64,000 nucleotides of DNA from Austropuccinia psidii (lineage: Eukaryota; Basidiomycota; Pucciniomycetes; Pucciniales; Sphaerophragmiaceae). Each line of letters begins with the position of its first letter. Position 1 is the stretch's first letter. The position numbers and the translations under genes are program-made. Positions 22,215 to 31,535 of this stretch are shown here, piece by piece. Under the pieces are notes generated by a model. It did no database searches. It worked only from the letters and a program-made list of their open reading frames with translations, and had not been told where the DNA came from. Where the stretch lies: assembly GCA_023105745.1 (NCBI GenBank), contig JALGQZ010000001.1, forward strand, positions 44,540,082-44,604,081. Reading direction: 5' to 3'.

Positions 22215-22960
22215 GTGTAGCAGCGTGTTTGCTGAGAGAATTATGCTGGTGGTGCTTTTTCTTATCAAGATCATGTGATGTATTTGAGATAATTTGGCTG
22301 GTGAGATTTTCTTTTTATCAAAGTCATGTGAGGTCATTGAGATAATATGGCTGGTGATGTTTTCTTGAAGGTGGGGAAAGTATTTTTTTGTTTCTATTTT
22401 TTACGTATTTTATGAGAGAATTATGCTGGTGGTGCTTTTTCTTCTCAAAATCATGTGATGTATTTGAGATAATTTTGCTGGTGAGACTTTCTTTTTGCCA
22501 AGAAAGTGGAGAAAATACAGCTCCTGACAATTGAAATTTCTTCTAGTCATATGATATATATGAGAAAATTATGCTGGTGTTTCTGTTCCTTATCAAAATC
22601 ATGTGATGTCTTCGAGATAATTTTGCTGGTGACACTTTCATTTTTGGTGACTTTGTTATGTATTTTCTGAGAGAATTATGCTGGTGGTGCTTTTTCTTAT
22701 CAAAATCATGTGATGTGTTTGAGATAATTTGGCTGGTGATGTTTTCTTGAAGGTGGGGAAAGTCTTTTTTGTTTCTATTTTTATGTATGTTATGAGAGAA
22801 TTATGCTGGTGGTTCTTTTCCTTATCGAAATCATGTGATGTATTTGAGATAATTTGGCTGGTGAGTTTTTCTTTTTGCCAATAAAGTGGAGAAAATACAG
22901 CTCCTGACAATTGAACTTTCTTCTAGTCATATGATATATATGAGAAAATTATGCTGGTGT
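22215..22960. repeat. Irregular tandem array inside the Element II LTR
   Basis: At least six units contain ATCATGTGATGT followed by GAGATAATTT and GCTGGTGA (for example near 22272, 22451, 22599, 22704, 22831). Longer ~100-bp and ~400-bp periods are superposed. It is duplicated at about 32462-33208. Confidence 0.8.
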
Positions 22961-23399
22961 TTCTGTTTTAGTATTGTATCATTTCATATGGAGATTGCAT
23001 CATTTCTATCAAGTTTGCTGCGTGCCATTATTACTAAGCAAACATTTCTTCTTGGAAAATATATTGTAATTTTATGCATAGCCTTGAGGTATTTCTTCTT
23101 TCAATTGAATCAAGGTGGGGAAAATACAGCTTCTGATGCTTTGGTCTATTTTCATATACCTTTATTTAGATTAACTGCCTTTAATGACATAATTTGTTAT
23201 TGATGATGCAATAAGGTGGATATATCCTTTGATACTATACTGTTTTGATAAGATCTTGAGGCTGTGTATTGTATATTTATTTTTGAAATTTGTAGTTGTA
23301 ATGTGTAAATATGTTTTGCGTAATTGGTTTTATTATCTTTTTTTTTATTTTGTTTTATTGGTAAGCTTGAAACTGGTACTAATGGTATGGAATACCACA

Positions 23400-23413
23400 T
23401 CCCCCTCTCCATT
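23400..23413 (-). promoter_or_regulatory. Polypurine tract of Element II
   Basis: On the minus strand GGAGAGGGGGA directly precedes the 3' LTR start TGTGGTATTCC. Confidence 0.8.
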
Positions 23414-23454
23414 TAATGCTGTCCCCAGCATTCCAGTTGAAAAGCTTGCCAATA

Positions 23455-23958
23455 TCAATCATATCCATTTTGATCAATTTCTTCTCCCTCTGATATTAAA
23501 TCTTCTTCTTCAATTTCTTCACTGCTGTCATTTTCTGACTCTGTACTTGATTCAACTTTCTTTCCTCTGGGATAAAACCTCTTGATGTGACTTTCTGCAA
23601 ATTTTCTTGTAAGTTTAGTGCCATCCAATTCTTCAAGCTCATAAGGTCCATTATTAATTTGCTTTATGACTCTATAAGGTCCATTCCAACGGTTCTTGAA
23701 GAGTAAACCCCACTGTGACTCAAGTGGTTTATTATAAACTAATACCAAGTCCCCTGGTTCAAGTGGATTTCTCAGTCTATGTGCCATCTTTTTGTCCAAA
23801 TATTGAACTGATTTGTGTCTTGAATCTCTTAACTTCTCTGCTGCTGCTAATCTTGTTTCTTGTTTTGCCACAATCTGTATGGTTCTTGCCTCCAATAGTT
23901 CTTCTAGTTGGTGTTTTCTTTTGATTGAATATTCCTCATTAATGTCACCTTGAAGTCT
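23455..23958 (-). pseudogene. Integrase C-terminal remnant of Element II
   Basis: This open stretch of about 167 codons begins right after an in-frame TGA (23959-23961). It contains the Gypsy-integrase tail signature: a charged helix with RDSRHKSVQYLDKK, then PGDLVLVYN (the DNA-binding SH3-like strand), WNGPYRVIKQ, GPYELEELDG and ESHIKRFYP, then an acidic tail. No RT, RNase H, H2C2 finger or DDE core is found upstream, so it is a leftover 3' end kept beside the polypurine tract. It is out of context for expression unless spliced to the Gag-protease ORF, for which I see no evidence. Confidence 0.78.
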
Positions 23959-24033
23959 TCATTATTCACCTTGGTTGTTAATTTTGATATCTTCATTTTC
24001 TTTATTTTGTTGATTCCTTGATTTTACTTTCAT

Positions 24034-24290
24034 ATTCAGCCCTCTGGTGTGCTACCCCTGTAGTTTGAGTCATACAAAGACTATTTTCAGCCTTCAGGTT
24101 GCTACCCTGTAGTTTAAAGTCATACAAGGACTAATTTTAGCCTTCAGGTTGCTACCCTGTAGTTTAAAGTCATAAAAGGACTAATTTTAGCCTTCAGGTT
24201 GCTACCCTGTAGTTTAAAGTCATACAAGGACTAATTTTAGCGTTCAGGTTGCTACCCTGTAGTTTAAAGTCATAAAAGGACTAATTTTAG
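24034..24290. repeat. Tandem array, exact 50-bp period, about five copies
   Basis: Copies contain TTCAGGTTGCTACCCTGTAG and a CATA(C/A)AAGGACTA segment. CTAATTTTAG recurs at 24131, 24181, 24231 and 24281. The first copy (from about 24037) is diverged. Confidence 0.9.
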
Positions 24291-24354
24291 CTTCTTTATT
24301 TGATCTGACCTTTTATCCTTAATTTTAATCACAACAGTTTATTTTATTTATTTT

Positions 24355-24386
24355 TGTTATTATAAATTTTTTTTATGTTGAAAAAA

Positions 24387-24425
<39 letters not shown>

Positions 24426-24470
24426 TTATTTTCTGTTGAAAAAAATATTTTTTTTTTTTATGTTGAAAAA

Positions 24471-24508
<38 letters not shown>

Positions 24509-24530
24509 GAAAAAAATTTTTTTTTAAGAG
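24355..24530. repeat. T-rich low-complexity block
   Basis: Long T runs (A runs on the coding strand) separated by repeats of TTATGTTGAAAAAA. No coding content. Confidence 0.85.
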
Positions 24531-24608
24531 TGATCAAATTGATGAGTTATGTTGAATGACTTTTCAATTTGAGGAGTGAGGTTACATTTTCAAATGGTGT
24601 AGTGGTTA

Positions 24609-25413
24609 CACTACAAACATAATGGTGACGTTTCATGTGAAACGTCACCCTGACCTTTCAGCTGTCACACGACAGACCCAGCCTGTATTTTGCCAGGGTC
24701 TTTGACAACCCCAGCGGCAATTTTGTAAACGTCATTTACCTTAAAAACACCCAAAACATCAAGGATGGGCTGTTTCTATAACAAATCAATTCAGGATCCG
24801 ATTGATCCTGTCAACCACCTCTCCTGTACCTTTAGGCTCCTCAAGTTTCCAAGGCTCTTCTTATCTCTTAATGACCATGTAGCCTCACCACCCTATCCGT
24901 ATGAGGTTTTATTTCTCTTCACACAGGGTCCACTGCTTTTATGAATTTCCATAAGTACTGCACAAGATCAGAGCCGTTGCATTCCCCCACTCATTTTTCT
25001 ACTATTTCTAAAAAAGTAATATACAACAAACCTTACAAATCTTTCACTGTCGTTGAAACTAATAAAAATCAATCAATATCATCATCGCAATGGAATACAT
25101 CCAACCCACTAATACAGAAACTAATCAAAGCCCAGCACCACAAGCTTCCCAAATTGACACTTTCTTGTCAAAAGGAAAGTGAACTGATTGTTCGAAGGAG
25201 AAGATACAGTTCAAGAAAAGGGATCGGATTGGATGGTGGAAAAGGTGGTAGTAGCAGGAACGATGTGGATTGTGGAGTGTCTGGAAGTGACGTTTACAAG
25301 ATTGCCGCTGGGGTTGTCAAAGACCCTGGCAAAATACAGGCTGGGTCTGTCGTGTGACAGCTGAAAGGTCAGGGTGACGTTTCACATGAAACGTCACCAT
25401 TATGTTTGTAGTG
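24609..25413. mobile_element. CACTA-type MITE with 126-bp terminal inverted repeats
   Basis: This 805-bp element begins CACTACAAAC and ends GTTTGTAGTG, flanked by TTA on both sides (24606-24608 and 25414-25416). The ends form inverted repeats of 126 bp (24609-24734 and 25288-25413) with only one or two mismatches. Each contains an inner palindrome GGTGACGTTTCA/TGAAACGTCACC. CACTA ends plus a 3-bp duplication are the marks of the EnSpm/CACTA superfamily. It is too small to encode a transposase, so it is non-autonomous. It lies inside the region that replaced the pol genes of Element II. Confidence 0.85.
24941..25357 (+). CDS. Unrecognised 138-codon ORF inside the CACTA MITE
   Basis: This ORF fills much of the core and right inverted repeat of the MITE. 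It reads basic and Ser/Lys-rich (SELIVRRRRYSSRKG, then GGKGGSSRND). I recognise no domain, and its last ~20 codons are inverted-repeat sequence. It may be a chance frame or a captured fragment; nothing shows that it is expressed. Confidence 0.2.
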   Translation: MNFHKYCTRSEPLHSPTHFSTISKKVIYNKPYKSFTVVETNKNQSISSSQWNTSNPLIQKLIKAQHHKLPKLTLSCQKESELIVRRRRYSSRKGIGLDGGKGGSSRNDVDCGVSGSDVYKIAAGVVKDPGKIQAGSVV

Positions 25414-25822
25414 TTAGTGATTCCGGGTTGCTTTCCACTTTCATCAAATTTGAAACGGGTTCAATTCCCCCCTCTGGCAGTAATTCTGCTGCCGGACCTG
25501 TCAGTTTCTGGAATAGGGTAACCATGCTGGGTAGCATATTCTGAGCCTTGAGCAAGCTTAGTGATGCAATTTGGTATCGTTGTGTTCCTTGAGTCTGTCA
25601 AACAAAATTGATCTTTGGAAACTTGTTGTGATTGAGGGTGCTCAACCTTGATCATGATTTGAGAAGTACTTATTTCAATTTCCTTATTTAAAATGCTGGA
25701 AGGATGCGTGCTTGTCAAAGATTGGCTAAACTCATTAATTTGGGGCTATAAGAACGTCATCCAGTATAAATTGTAGTAGCCTTTTGATGAGCTGAATTAT
25801 TTTCTGTATTGAAGTGTTCATT

Positions 25823-26114
25823 TTATGACCGGCGGTCATAATTTGACATTTTAAATTCTTTGATCTTCCTTTTCTGTATCTGAATAGCCTAGCTTGTTTG
25901 GTTGATTTTCCCCCCATGTCTTGATATAATTTTCTTGATTTTAGGCCAAATTATGACCGGCGGTCATAATTTTGACATTTTGAACTTCTTCTATCTTCTT
26001 TTTCTGTATCTGAATGGCCTAGCTTGTTTGGTTGGTTTTTGTTTCTTCTTGTTTTCCTTTCCATATTTTATCTCTTCCTGTCTCAAAGAACCAAATTATG
26101 ACCGGCGGTCATAA
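25823..26114. repeat. Three copies of a perfect palindrome in a spaced repeat
   Basis: The palindrome TATGACCG-G-CGGTCATA occurs at 25824-25840, 25952-25968 and 26097-26113, each extended by A/T pairs. Between copies a related segment recurs (TTTTCTGTATCTGAAT.GCCTAGCTTGTTTGG). Spacing is about 128 and 145 bp. It is unusually GC-rich for this AT-rich block and could be a protein-binding site; the role is unknown. Confidence 0.8.
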
Positions 26115-26424
26115 TTTTGATATTTTGAGCTATCTATATCTTCTTTTGCTGTTTCTTCACACCATCTTTTCATTGTTGTTTTTTTTTAAAAAAGAGAAAT
26201 AACATTAATAAAGGCATATGGGCCCACACTTCCCTAAACTTGTGCCATTTTTTTTATGAGGTGGCATAAGAACAGATAACCACCCCTGTTTTTTTTTTAA
26301 AAATAAAATCATGATACTTGTACATTGAAAAAAAATGTCTTGGAAAATGTTGAGTTGAAGTCCTTTGTTGAATACTGATTTATAGCCTTGAGTGATAAGA
26401 TACTTGCAAAAAAATTGAAAAAAC

Positions 26425-26724
26425 TGAAATTCCTCTTTGATAAGGCAGGAGGTCACTGCCCTGAATTATGGGAATGTTGAAAAAAGTTTTTTTTATGTTT
26501 TTGAATGATTTGAAATTCCTCTTTGATAAGGCAGGAGGTCACTGCCCTGAATTATAAGAATGTTGAAAAAAGATTTTTTTTATGTTTTTTAATTATTTGA
26601 AATTCCTCTTTGATAAGGCAGGAGGTCACTGCCCTGAATTATAAGAATGTTGAAAAAAGATTTTTTTTTATGTTTTTTAATTATTTGAAATTCCTCTTTG
26701 ATAAGGCAGGAGGTCACTGCCCTG
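26425..26724. repeat. Four tandem copies of an ~87-bp unit
   Basis: Units start at 26425, 26511, 26598 and 26686 with TGAAATTCCTCTTTGATAAG, followed by GGCAGGAGGTCACTGCC, which has GGCAG/CTGCC arms. T-run lengths vary among copies. Confidence 0.88.
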
Positions 26725-26876
26725 ATACTGATACAGATATGAAAAAAATTCTCTTTTTTTTTTTTTTTTTTTTTTTTTAGGTTATTTTTTATTATTATTT
26801 TTGCTATTTTTTATGGTGGTTTTTTTTTTTTTTTTTTTTTTTTGAATTGGAGATTGAAATTGGATTACTTCAGTTG

Positions 26877-29800
26877 TTATTGAGAAATATTCAACCTTCT
26901 GTTGTGAATTACTGAAAGACATATGTCCTTCAATATTTCTCCAAAGATCTTGTTGTGTTGTTTTCTTTGTGTATTTCCTTTCCATTCAGAAACAAAACCT
27001 TTGACTTCATGAATAAACATGTACCCAAAATCACACCAGCAAAGAGTTCCTCCCAAGATTTCCAAACCATCTAGATTCAAATCTTCTTGAGCCCATAACA
27101 TTTTGTGATACAGTCCTTCTATTGTCATTTGATAATATCCATAAGGCTTCTTCCAGTAAGGATTTCTTAAATTTCCTTTGATTCCAATAGTGGTTAGTAA
27201 TTCCAGAAAATCAACATTTGTAAGATTTGATCCAGGTAGTTCTGAAATATATTTGGTTTGAATTATTGATGAATCTAGCTCATAATCATACAGTTCCTTA
27301 AATGTTATTATTGGAAGTATTATGTAATCTTCCAGTCCTTCATATTCTGGTATGTCTTCCTGTATGCCATTTTGATTCTGGGAGTCATTTGGTAATTCAG
27401 ATGTAATTCCTTTATTTTGATTAAATAGATCAGTTGCGCTTGAAAAGCAGAATATTTGATCATAGGCACGATTAAATTCTTCTAGAATGCTAAGTCCAGC
27501 TAGCCTTTGTGTATTTTCTGATAACTCTCCTTCTTCTAGATCTTCAAATATTCTTCCTTGCTTATATTTATCTTCCAAATCTTCATTATTTTGTTGGTAT
27601 AACTTCAAGTCATCTTCTGATTCTGCTGTTTCCATTTTTTTATCAATCCTCTTTTGAATATTTCTATCCCAAACTTGATCCATTTTGTCTTCAGTAATTA
27701 TGGCACTTTCCTTTTCCAATTCTTCAAATTTTCTTTTTGCCAATGGATTGATTATGTCATTTTTTATTTTTTCAGTATCACTAATGTACCAAGCTTTCTC
27801 CTGAAATAAATTTGAATAATCTTCTGCAATTCCTGAGGAATTTGCTTCAGGTGGCTTCAGATCCATTTTAAATTTCTTCTGTGGGCTTTCTACTTTATCT
27901 TCTTCATTCATACCACTTAGCTCAAGTGCTAGCCATTTCTCTGGGTCTTCTATGGCCATGTCCAAATTTCTTCTCATCTTCTTCAGTTCCATTTTTATTT
28001 TTTCTATTGCTTCACTATCTTCTTCCTTCAATTCATCCTCTTCTGGATCCTTCCCTTTAGATTTTGTTTCAGTTTGAGGTGGAATACTTTCTTTAGATGA
28101 AGATAATATGCTTGACTTTTCTTCATCTATTATCTGGTTGAAATTTTCAAATACTAAGAAGTCCAGGTAGGTTTTCTCTTCACTTTCAAAAGTGACTTCA
28201 AGATTTTTAATTTGACCAATTGGCTTCAAAAAGTTATCTGTTGATTTTGATGTGTAAGGGCTGATTTTTAATTCTGCTTTAAGGGCCATTTCCTGAGTTA
28301 TAACATTCAAGTCATTTTTTGCATCAAAAATAGCTGAGAAGGGTATTTTGTTTGCTCCAAGAAATATTGTCTTCACTATTGTTGAAGATTGACTTTCTGT
28401 TTCCTCGGTTTCTTTTCTTTTGGATGATTCTGCTCCATGTATTGACCATTTTCCGATCTCTGAAGATGCACAAAGCTCCATACCTCTTGGTGGAGAAATT
28501 TCCCAACCCATAGCTTGAGGGTTACATATTGGTAAGCATAATTGACGTCCATCTTTCTCTGGATAACTAAATATTTCCCCTTGCTTGTGTGAAAATTCCA
28601 ATTTAACATTATTATCTGCTAAAAATGGTTTTCCAAGTATGGTGTGTACAGCTCCTTTTTCTATGAATAAATGAATTTCTTTTTCTTCTCCTGTTATCAT
28701 AGTAATTGGTGTAAATTCTGAGAGTCCAACCAAGGATGTGGTATGTCCACCAATTCCTCTGAGATTCATATTGAGCTTTCTACTTGTAAGTGAGGCTTGA
28801 ATTGCAATTTCCTCTGGTATTATATTAATTTCTGATCCATTATCCACCAATGCCATTGTAGGATATTCTTCTCTTCCAATAAATACTTCCATAAATCCAA
28901 GTGGGCATGCATAATGTAATCTTGGGGTATCATAGTCCCGTAGCTTTACTGAAAGTAGTCTTTCTTGAATATTTGACGTATTGACTGATTTTATTGCTTC
29001 TTTTTCCTGGGTAGTTAAATTTTGTAGTTTATCAATAAAGGTTGGTGACATTGATAATATTTCTTCAAGAGTAAGATTTATCTTTTGTTCAAGTATTCTC
29101 TTCATCACATGTTCAATTATTATCTTTGGGTTATTGGGTGTAGTTTTTACCTTGTTTTTTAATTCCATCTTTTGTGAATCCTGTCTAAGTACCTCCTTAT
29201 TCTTTTCCTTGGAAATTATTTCAATATCATTATCTACTTCCTTTCCTTCTTGTGTTTTCTTGTATTTTGTTGGAATTAGAACTCTTATTTCTTCTTTGGC
29301 CTCATCTTCCTCATGGTAGGAACCTGGTATCTTCTTTTTAAAGGGTTTGTGTGTTTCATTTTTATCCTCTTGCTGGTTTGGGTTTTGATTTTCCTGTCTT
29401 GCAGCTCTTTGCCTTGTCTGTCTAAGCCCAACATTTATTTGAATATTTTCATTTGCTGGTGATATTTGAGGAGGTTTCCAGTTTCCCCATTCTTCTATTT
29501 GAGCTATAGCTGCTGCCTTCTCACCTTTACTTTCCTCAATTACTGTTGTTTCTTGCTTCTTTTGGGGTGGATTTGATTGTTCCATCATTTTCTTTGTAAA
29601 ATCCTCCTGCTCTTTGGCAAAATGTCTAAGAAATTCTTTTGCAGATTTAGGGCCTTCTGTGGGTACTCTTTGAAAATTGGGAAAAAGATATGTTCCTCCA
29701 CGCTTCAAGACAATTCTTTTCTCCAAGTCTTCTGTGAGGTGATTACATCTTATTGCAGAATGTCCTTCTTCTAAGCAGTAATAGCACTTCAGTAGCTGTC

Positions 29801-31349
29801 TTGGAGCCATTTGTGCTGGAACATATGGTTGATAACCAGAAGATATGGGTAGTAAAGGATATCCTGGCCTGAGTGGCTGTGAGTTTTGTGTAACTTTCTG
29901 ATCTTGATTATTGCCTGCTTGTATTTTATTTGGAGATTCAACTACTTCTGAAAGGTGTTTGAGCTGATTCAATACTTGCTTAACTGATTCCTTCCCAGTA
30001 TCCTTTGATTGATGCCCTTGCGGCTGAGGATTTTGAATTTTTTGGGTAAGATCTTTCCTTTGCTTTAAGACTTCTTCCCAGCTTTCCTCTTCAAACCTAG
30101 CTTTCTTCTCTTGTGACTTTGGTTGTGAAAATTCCTTCTGTTGAATTAAGACTTTGGCTTCTAAATCTTGTTCAATATATAACTTTAAGATTTCCAATCT
30201 TGGAATAATATAACCACCATCCAAAGCTTGCACCATGGCCTTATCTTTAATCATTTCTTTGTAAATAGACTCTTGAACACTTGAGGAAAGACTGGCCAAA
30301 ATTTCTTGATTGTGATTGATATCTCCTTGTATATATTGGTACCTTCTGAGATAATTAATAATGGATTCATATTCACCAATGAACTTTTTATATTGGGTCA
30401 TATTTCTAATTCCTCCTTCTTGTTGAATCTTTGTAAATAATTGAGTAATTGAGGACAGCTTGTATCTTCTTTCAGGTGACACTGTTCCCCATCTCCTCTT
30501 CATATCCAATTTTAATTGCTCCCAATCGCCAGTTTCATATCCAGGCATTCCTTCAATATGGTAGCTAATTTCTTGATCTTTAGTCCAAAAGGATATCTGT
30601 CTTGCTATATCCCTTCCACTTGCTCCTTCAATTTCTGCTATATTTTCTACTCTTTTAATAAATCTTTCCACTTCCTTTCCATCAAACCATAAATTATAAT
30701 CCTTTGGTCTGATCTTGACAATGGGTGTATTGTTTCGTGGGATTTCTTGTTGCAATGGGCTTGAAGCCTGTGCATGAATATTAACCCGCTTTGGTAGAGT
30801 ATTTGGTCTTTGTGAAGTGAATGGAGTTGATGAGGCCATAGGCCTTGAAAATGGTGATGGTGACCCTTCTTGTCTAAAGATTCTTGGCATGCTCGTAGTT
30901 TCTTCCATTGGGCTGTTTTCTGCGGTAAAACTTGACTCTTTCCTTTTCCCTTCTTTTTTAGAGAGTTCAATTAATTCTTGTTGCATTTCCAACATTCTTT
31001 GATGAAGTCTTTCTACATCAGAAATATCTTCTTGTCCTTGCATAGTCTCTTCATTTATTATTTCTTCTTTGGATTCATCTGGATTGTGTGGTATCTTTGA
31101 TGATGATGCTGAATCCATATTGATATATTCTTTGTTGATTTTCTCTTTTTCACTTTTCTTTTTAATTTCAAATATTTCCTTGAGTAATTTCTGAAAATAT
31201 TCTGTAACTATCTTTTGATCTTTCTTCTTAGTTCTTGGTGTACCAACTGGTATACTATAATCTATAGGTGATTCTTCTCCAGGTGGTGTTTCTCCTCTTT
31301 TTGGATAATAATAATGAAATGATTTTGTTGAAGCACTTGATGGTGACAA
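26877..31349 (-). CDS. Intact Gag-protease polyprotein of Element II, 1490 codons
   Basis: The ORF is uninterrupted. The N-terminal ~200 residues are charged and Ser/Pro-rich. A capsid-like helical region (about 210-400) contains YNLWFDGKEVERFI, GYETGDWEQLKLDMKRRWG and a YIIPRLEILKLYIEQ stretch. A CCHC knuckle, CYYCLEEGHSAIRC, is at about residues 522-536. An aspartic protease motif, ALVDNGSEINIIPEE, has its catalytic Asp at about 836; Asn replaces the usual Ser/Thr after Asp, a variant I associate with rust elements. A second retropepsin-like repeat has FDAKNDLNVITQE (Asp at about 1009). Then follow acidic and coiled segments and a ~130-residue aromatic C-terminal region I do not recognise. 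RT is absent. It presumably makes particles for a helper-dependent element. Confidence 0.85.
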   Translation of the reverse strand: MSPSSASTKSFHYYYPKRGETPPGEESPIDYSIPVGTPRTKKKDQKIVTEYFQKLLKEIFEIKKKSEKEKINKEYINMDSASSSKIPHNPDESKEEIINEETMQGQEDISDVERLHQRMLEMQQELIELSKKEGKRKESSFTAENSPMEETTSMPRIFRQEGSPSPFSRPMASSTPFTSQRPNTLPKRVNIHAQASSPLQQEIPRNNTPIVKIRPKDYNLWFDGKEVERFIKRVENIAEIEGASGRDIARQISFWTKDQEISYHIEGMPGYETGDWEQLKLDMKRRWGTVSPERRYKLSSITQLFTKIQQEGGIRNMTQYKKFIGEYESIINYLRRYQYIQGDINHNQEILASLSSSVQESIYKEMIKDKAMVQALDGGYIIPRLEILKLYIEQDLEAKVLIQQKEFSQPKSQEKKARFEEESWEEVLKQRKDLTQKIQNPQPQGHQSKDTGKESVKQVLNQLKHLSEVVESPNKIQAGNNQDQKVTQNSQPLRPGYPLLPISSGYQPYVPAQMAPRQLLKCYYCLEEGHSAIRCNHLTEDLEKRIVLKRGGTYLFPNFQRVPTEGPKSAKEFLRHFAKEQEDFTKKMMEQSNPPQKKQETTVIEESKGEKAAAIAQIEEWGNWKPPQISPANENIQINVGLRQTRQRAARQENQNPNQQEDKNETHKPFKKKIPGSYHEEDEAKEEIRVLIPTKYKKTQEGKEVDNDIEIISKEKNKEVLRQDSQKMELKNKVKTTPNNPKIIIEHVMKRILEQKINLTLEEILSMSPTFIDKLQNLTTQEKEAIKSVNTSNIQERLLSVKLRDYDTPRLHYACPLGFMEVFIGREEYPTMALVDNGSEINIIPEEIAIQASLTSRKLNMNLRGIGGHTTSLVGLSEFTPITMITGEEKEIHLFIEKGAVHTILGKPFLADNNVKLEFSHKQGEIFSYPEKDGRQLCLPICNPQAMGWEISPPRGMELCASSEIGKWSIHGAESSKRKETEETESQSSTIVKTIFLGANKIPFSAIFDAKNDLNVITQEMALKAELKISPYTSKSTDNFLKPIGQIKNLEVTFESEEKTYLDFLVFENFNQIIDEEKSSILSSSKESIPPQTETKSKGKDPEEDELKEEDSEAIEKIKMELKKMRRNLDMAIEDPEKWLALELSGMNEEDKVESPQKKFKMDLKPPEANSSGIAEDYSNLFQEKAWYISDTEKIKNDIINPLAKRKFEELEKESAIITEDKMDQVWDRNIQKRIDKKMETAESEDDLKLYQQNNEDLEDKYKQGRIFEDLEEGELSENTQRLAGLSILEEFNRAYDQIFCFSSATDLFNQNKGITSELPNDSQNQNGIQEDIPEYEGLEDYIILPIITFKELYDYELDSSIIQTKYISELPGSNLTNVDFLELLTTIGIKGNLRNPYWKKPYGYYQMTIEGLYHKMLWAQEDLNLDGLEILGGTLCWCDFGYMFIHEVKGFVSEWKGNTQRKQHNKIFGEILKDICLSVIHNRRLNISQ

Positions 31350-31535
31350 TGATTTAGAACTTTGTGGTTTTTCTGATTCCAGATTGACTTGATAGGTGCT
31401 TGAAATTTTTTATTGATAAAAGGCTTTTTTTTTTATATGGACTAAATTTGAATTTTTTTTTTTTTTTTTTTTTTTTTGATAATTGACGGATTATTGATGG
31501 TTGAAGTTGTTGTTGGCCACTGTTGGGACACCAGA
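31350..31535 (-). promoter_or_regulatory. Leader and primer-binding site of Element II
   Basis: On the minus strand the 5' LTR end is followed after TC by TGGTGTCCCAACAGTGG (31517-31533), a plausible tRNA primer site. An A-rich leader (T run 31453-31477 on the plus strand) leads to the Gag start at 31349. Confidence 0.65.

Larger units (their letters stand above)
21289..23399 (-). repeat. 3' LTR of Element II
   Basis: This LTR begins TGTGGGAACTCC and ends GGAATACCACA on the plus strand. It contains three 62-bp tandem copies (about 21841-22017) and an irregular repeat array (about 22215-22960). Differences from the other LTR that I can see: T/C at 21303, A/C near 21653, A/G near 22536, G/A near 22828, T/C near 23005, and three T-run lengths. 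Confidence 0.92.

Noticed and set aside
23229..23585. Plus-strand ORF of 118 codons across the Element II LTR end
   Set aside because: It crosses the LTR boundary and lies antisense to the integrase tail; a shadow frame.
24034..24290. Regular 50-bp repeats considered as a CRISPR array
   Set aside because: The repeats are head-to-tail with no unique spacers, and the organism is a fungus.
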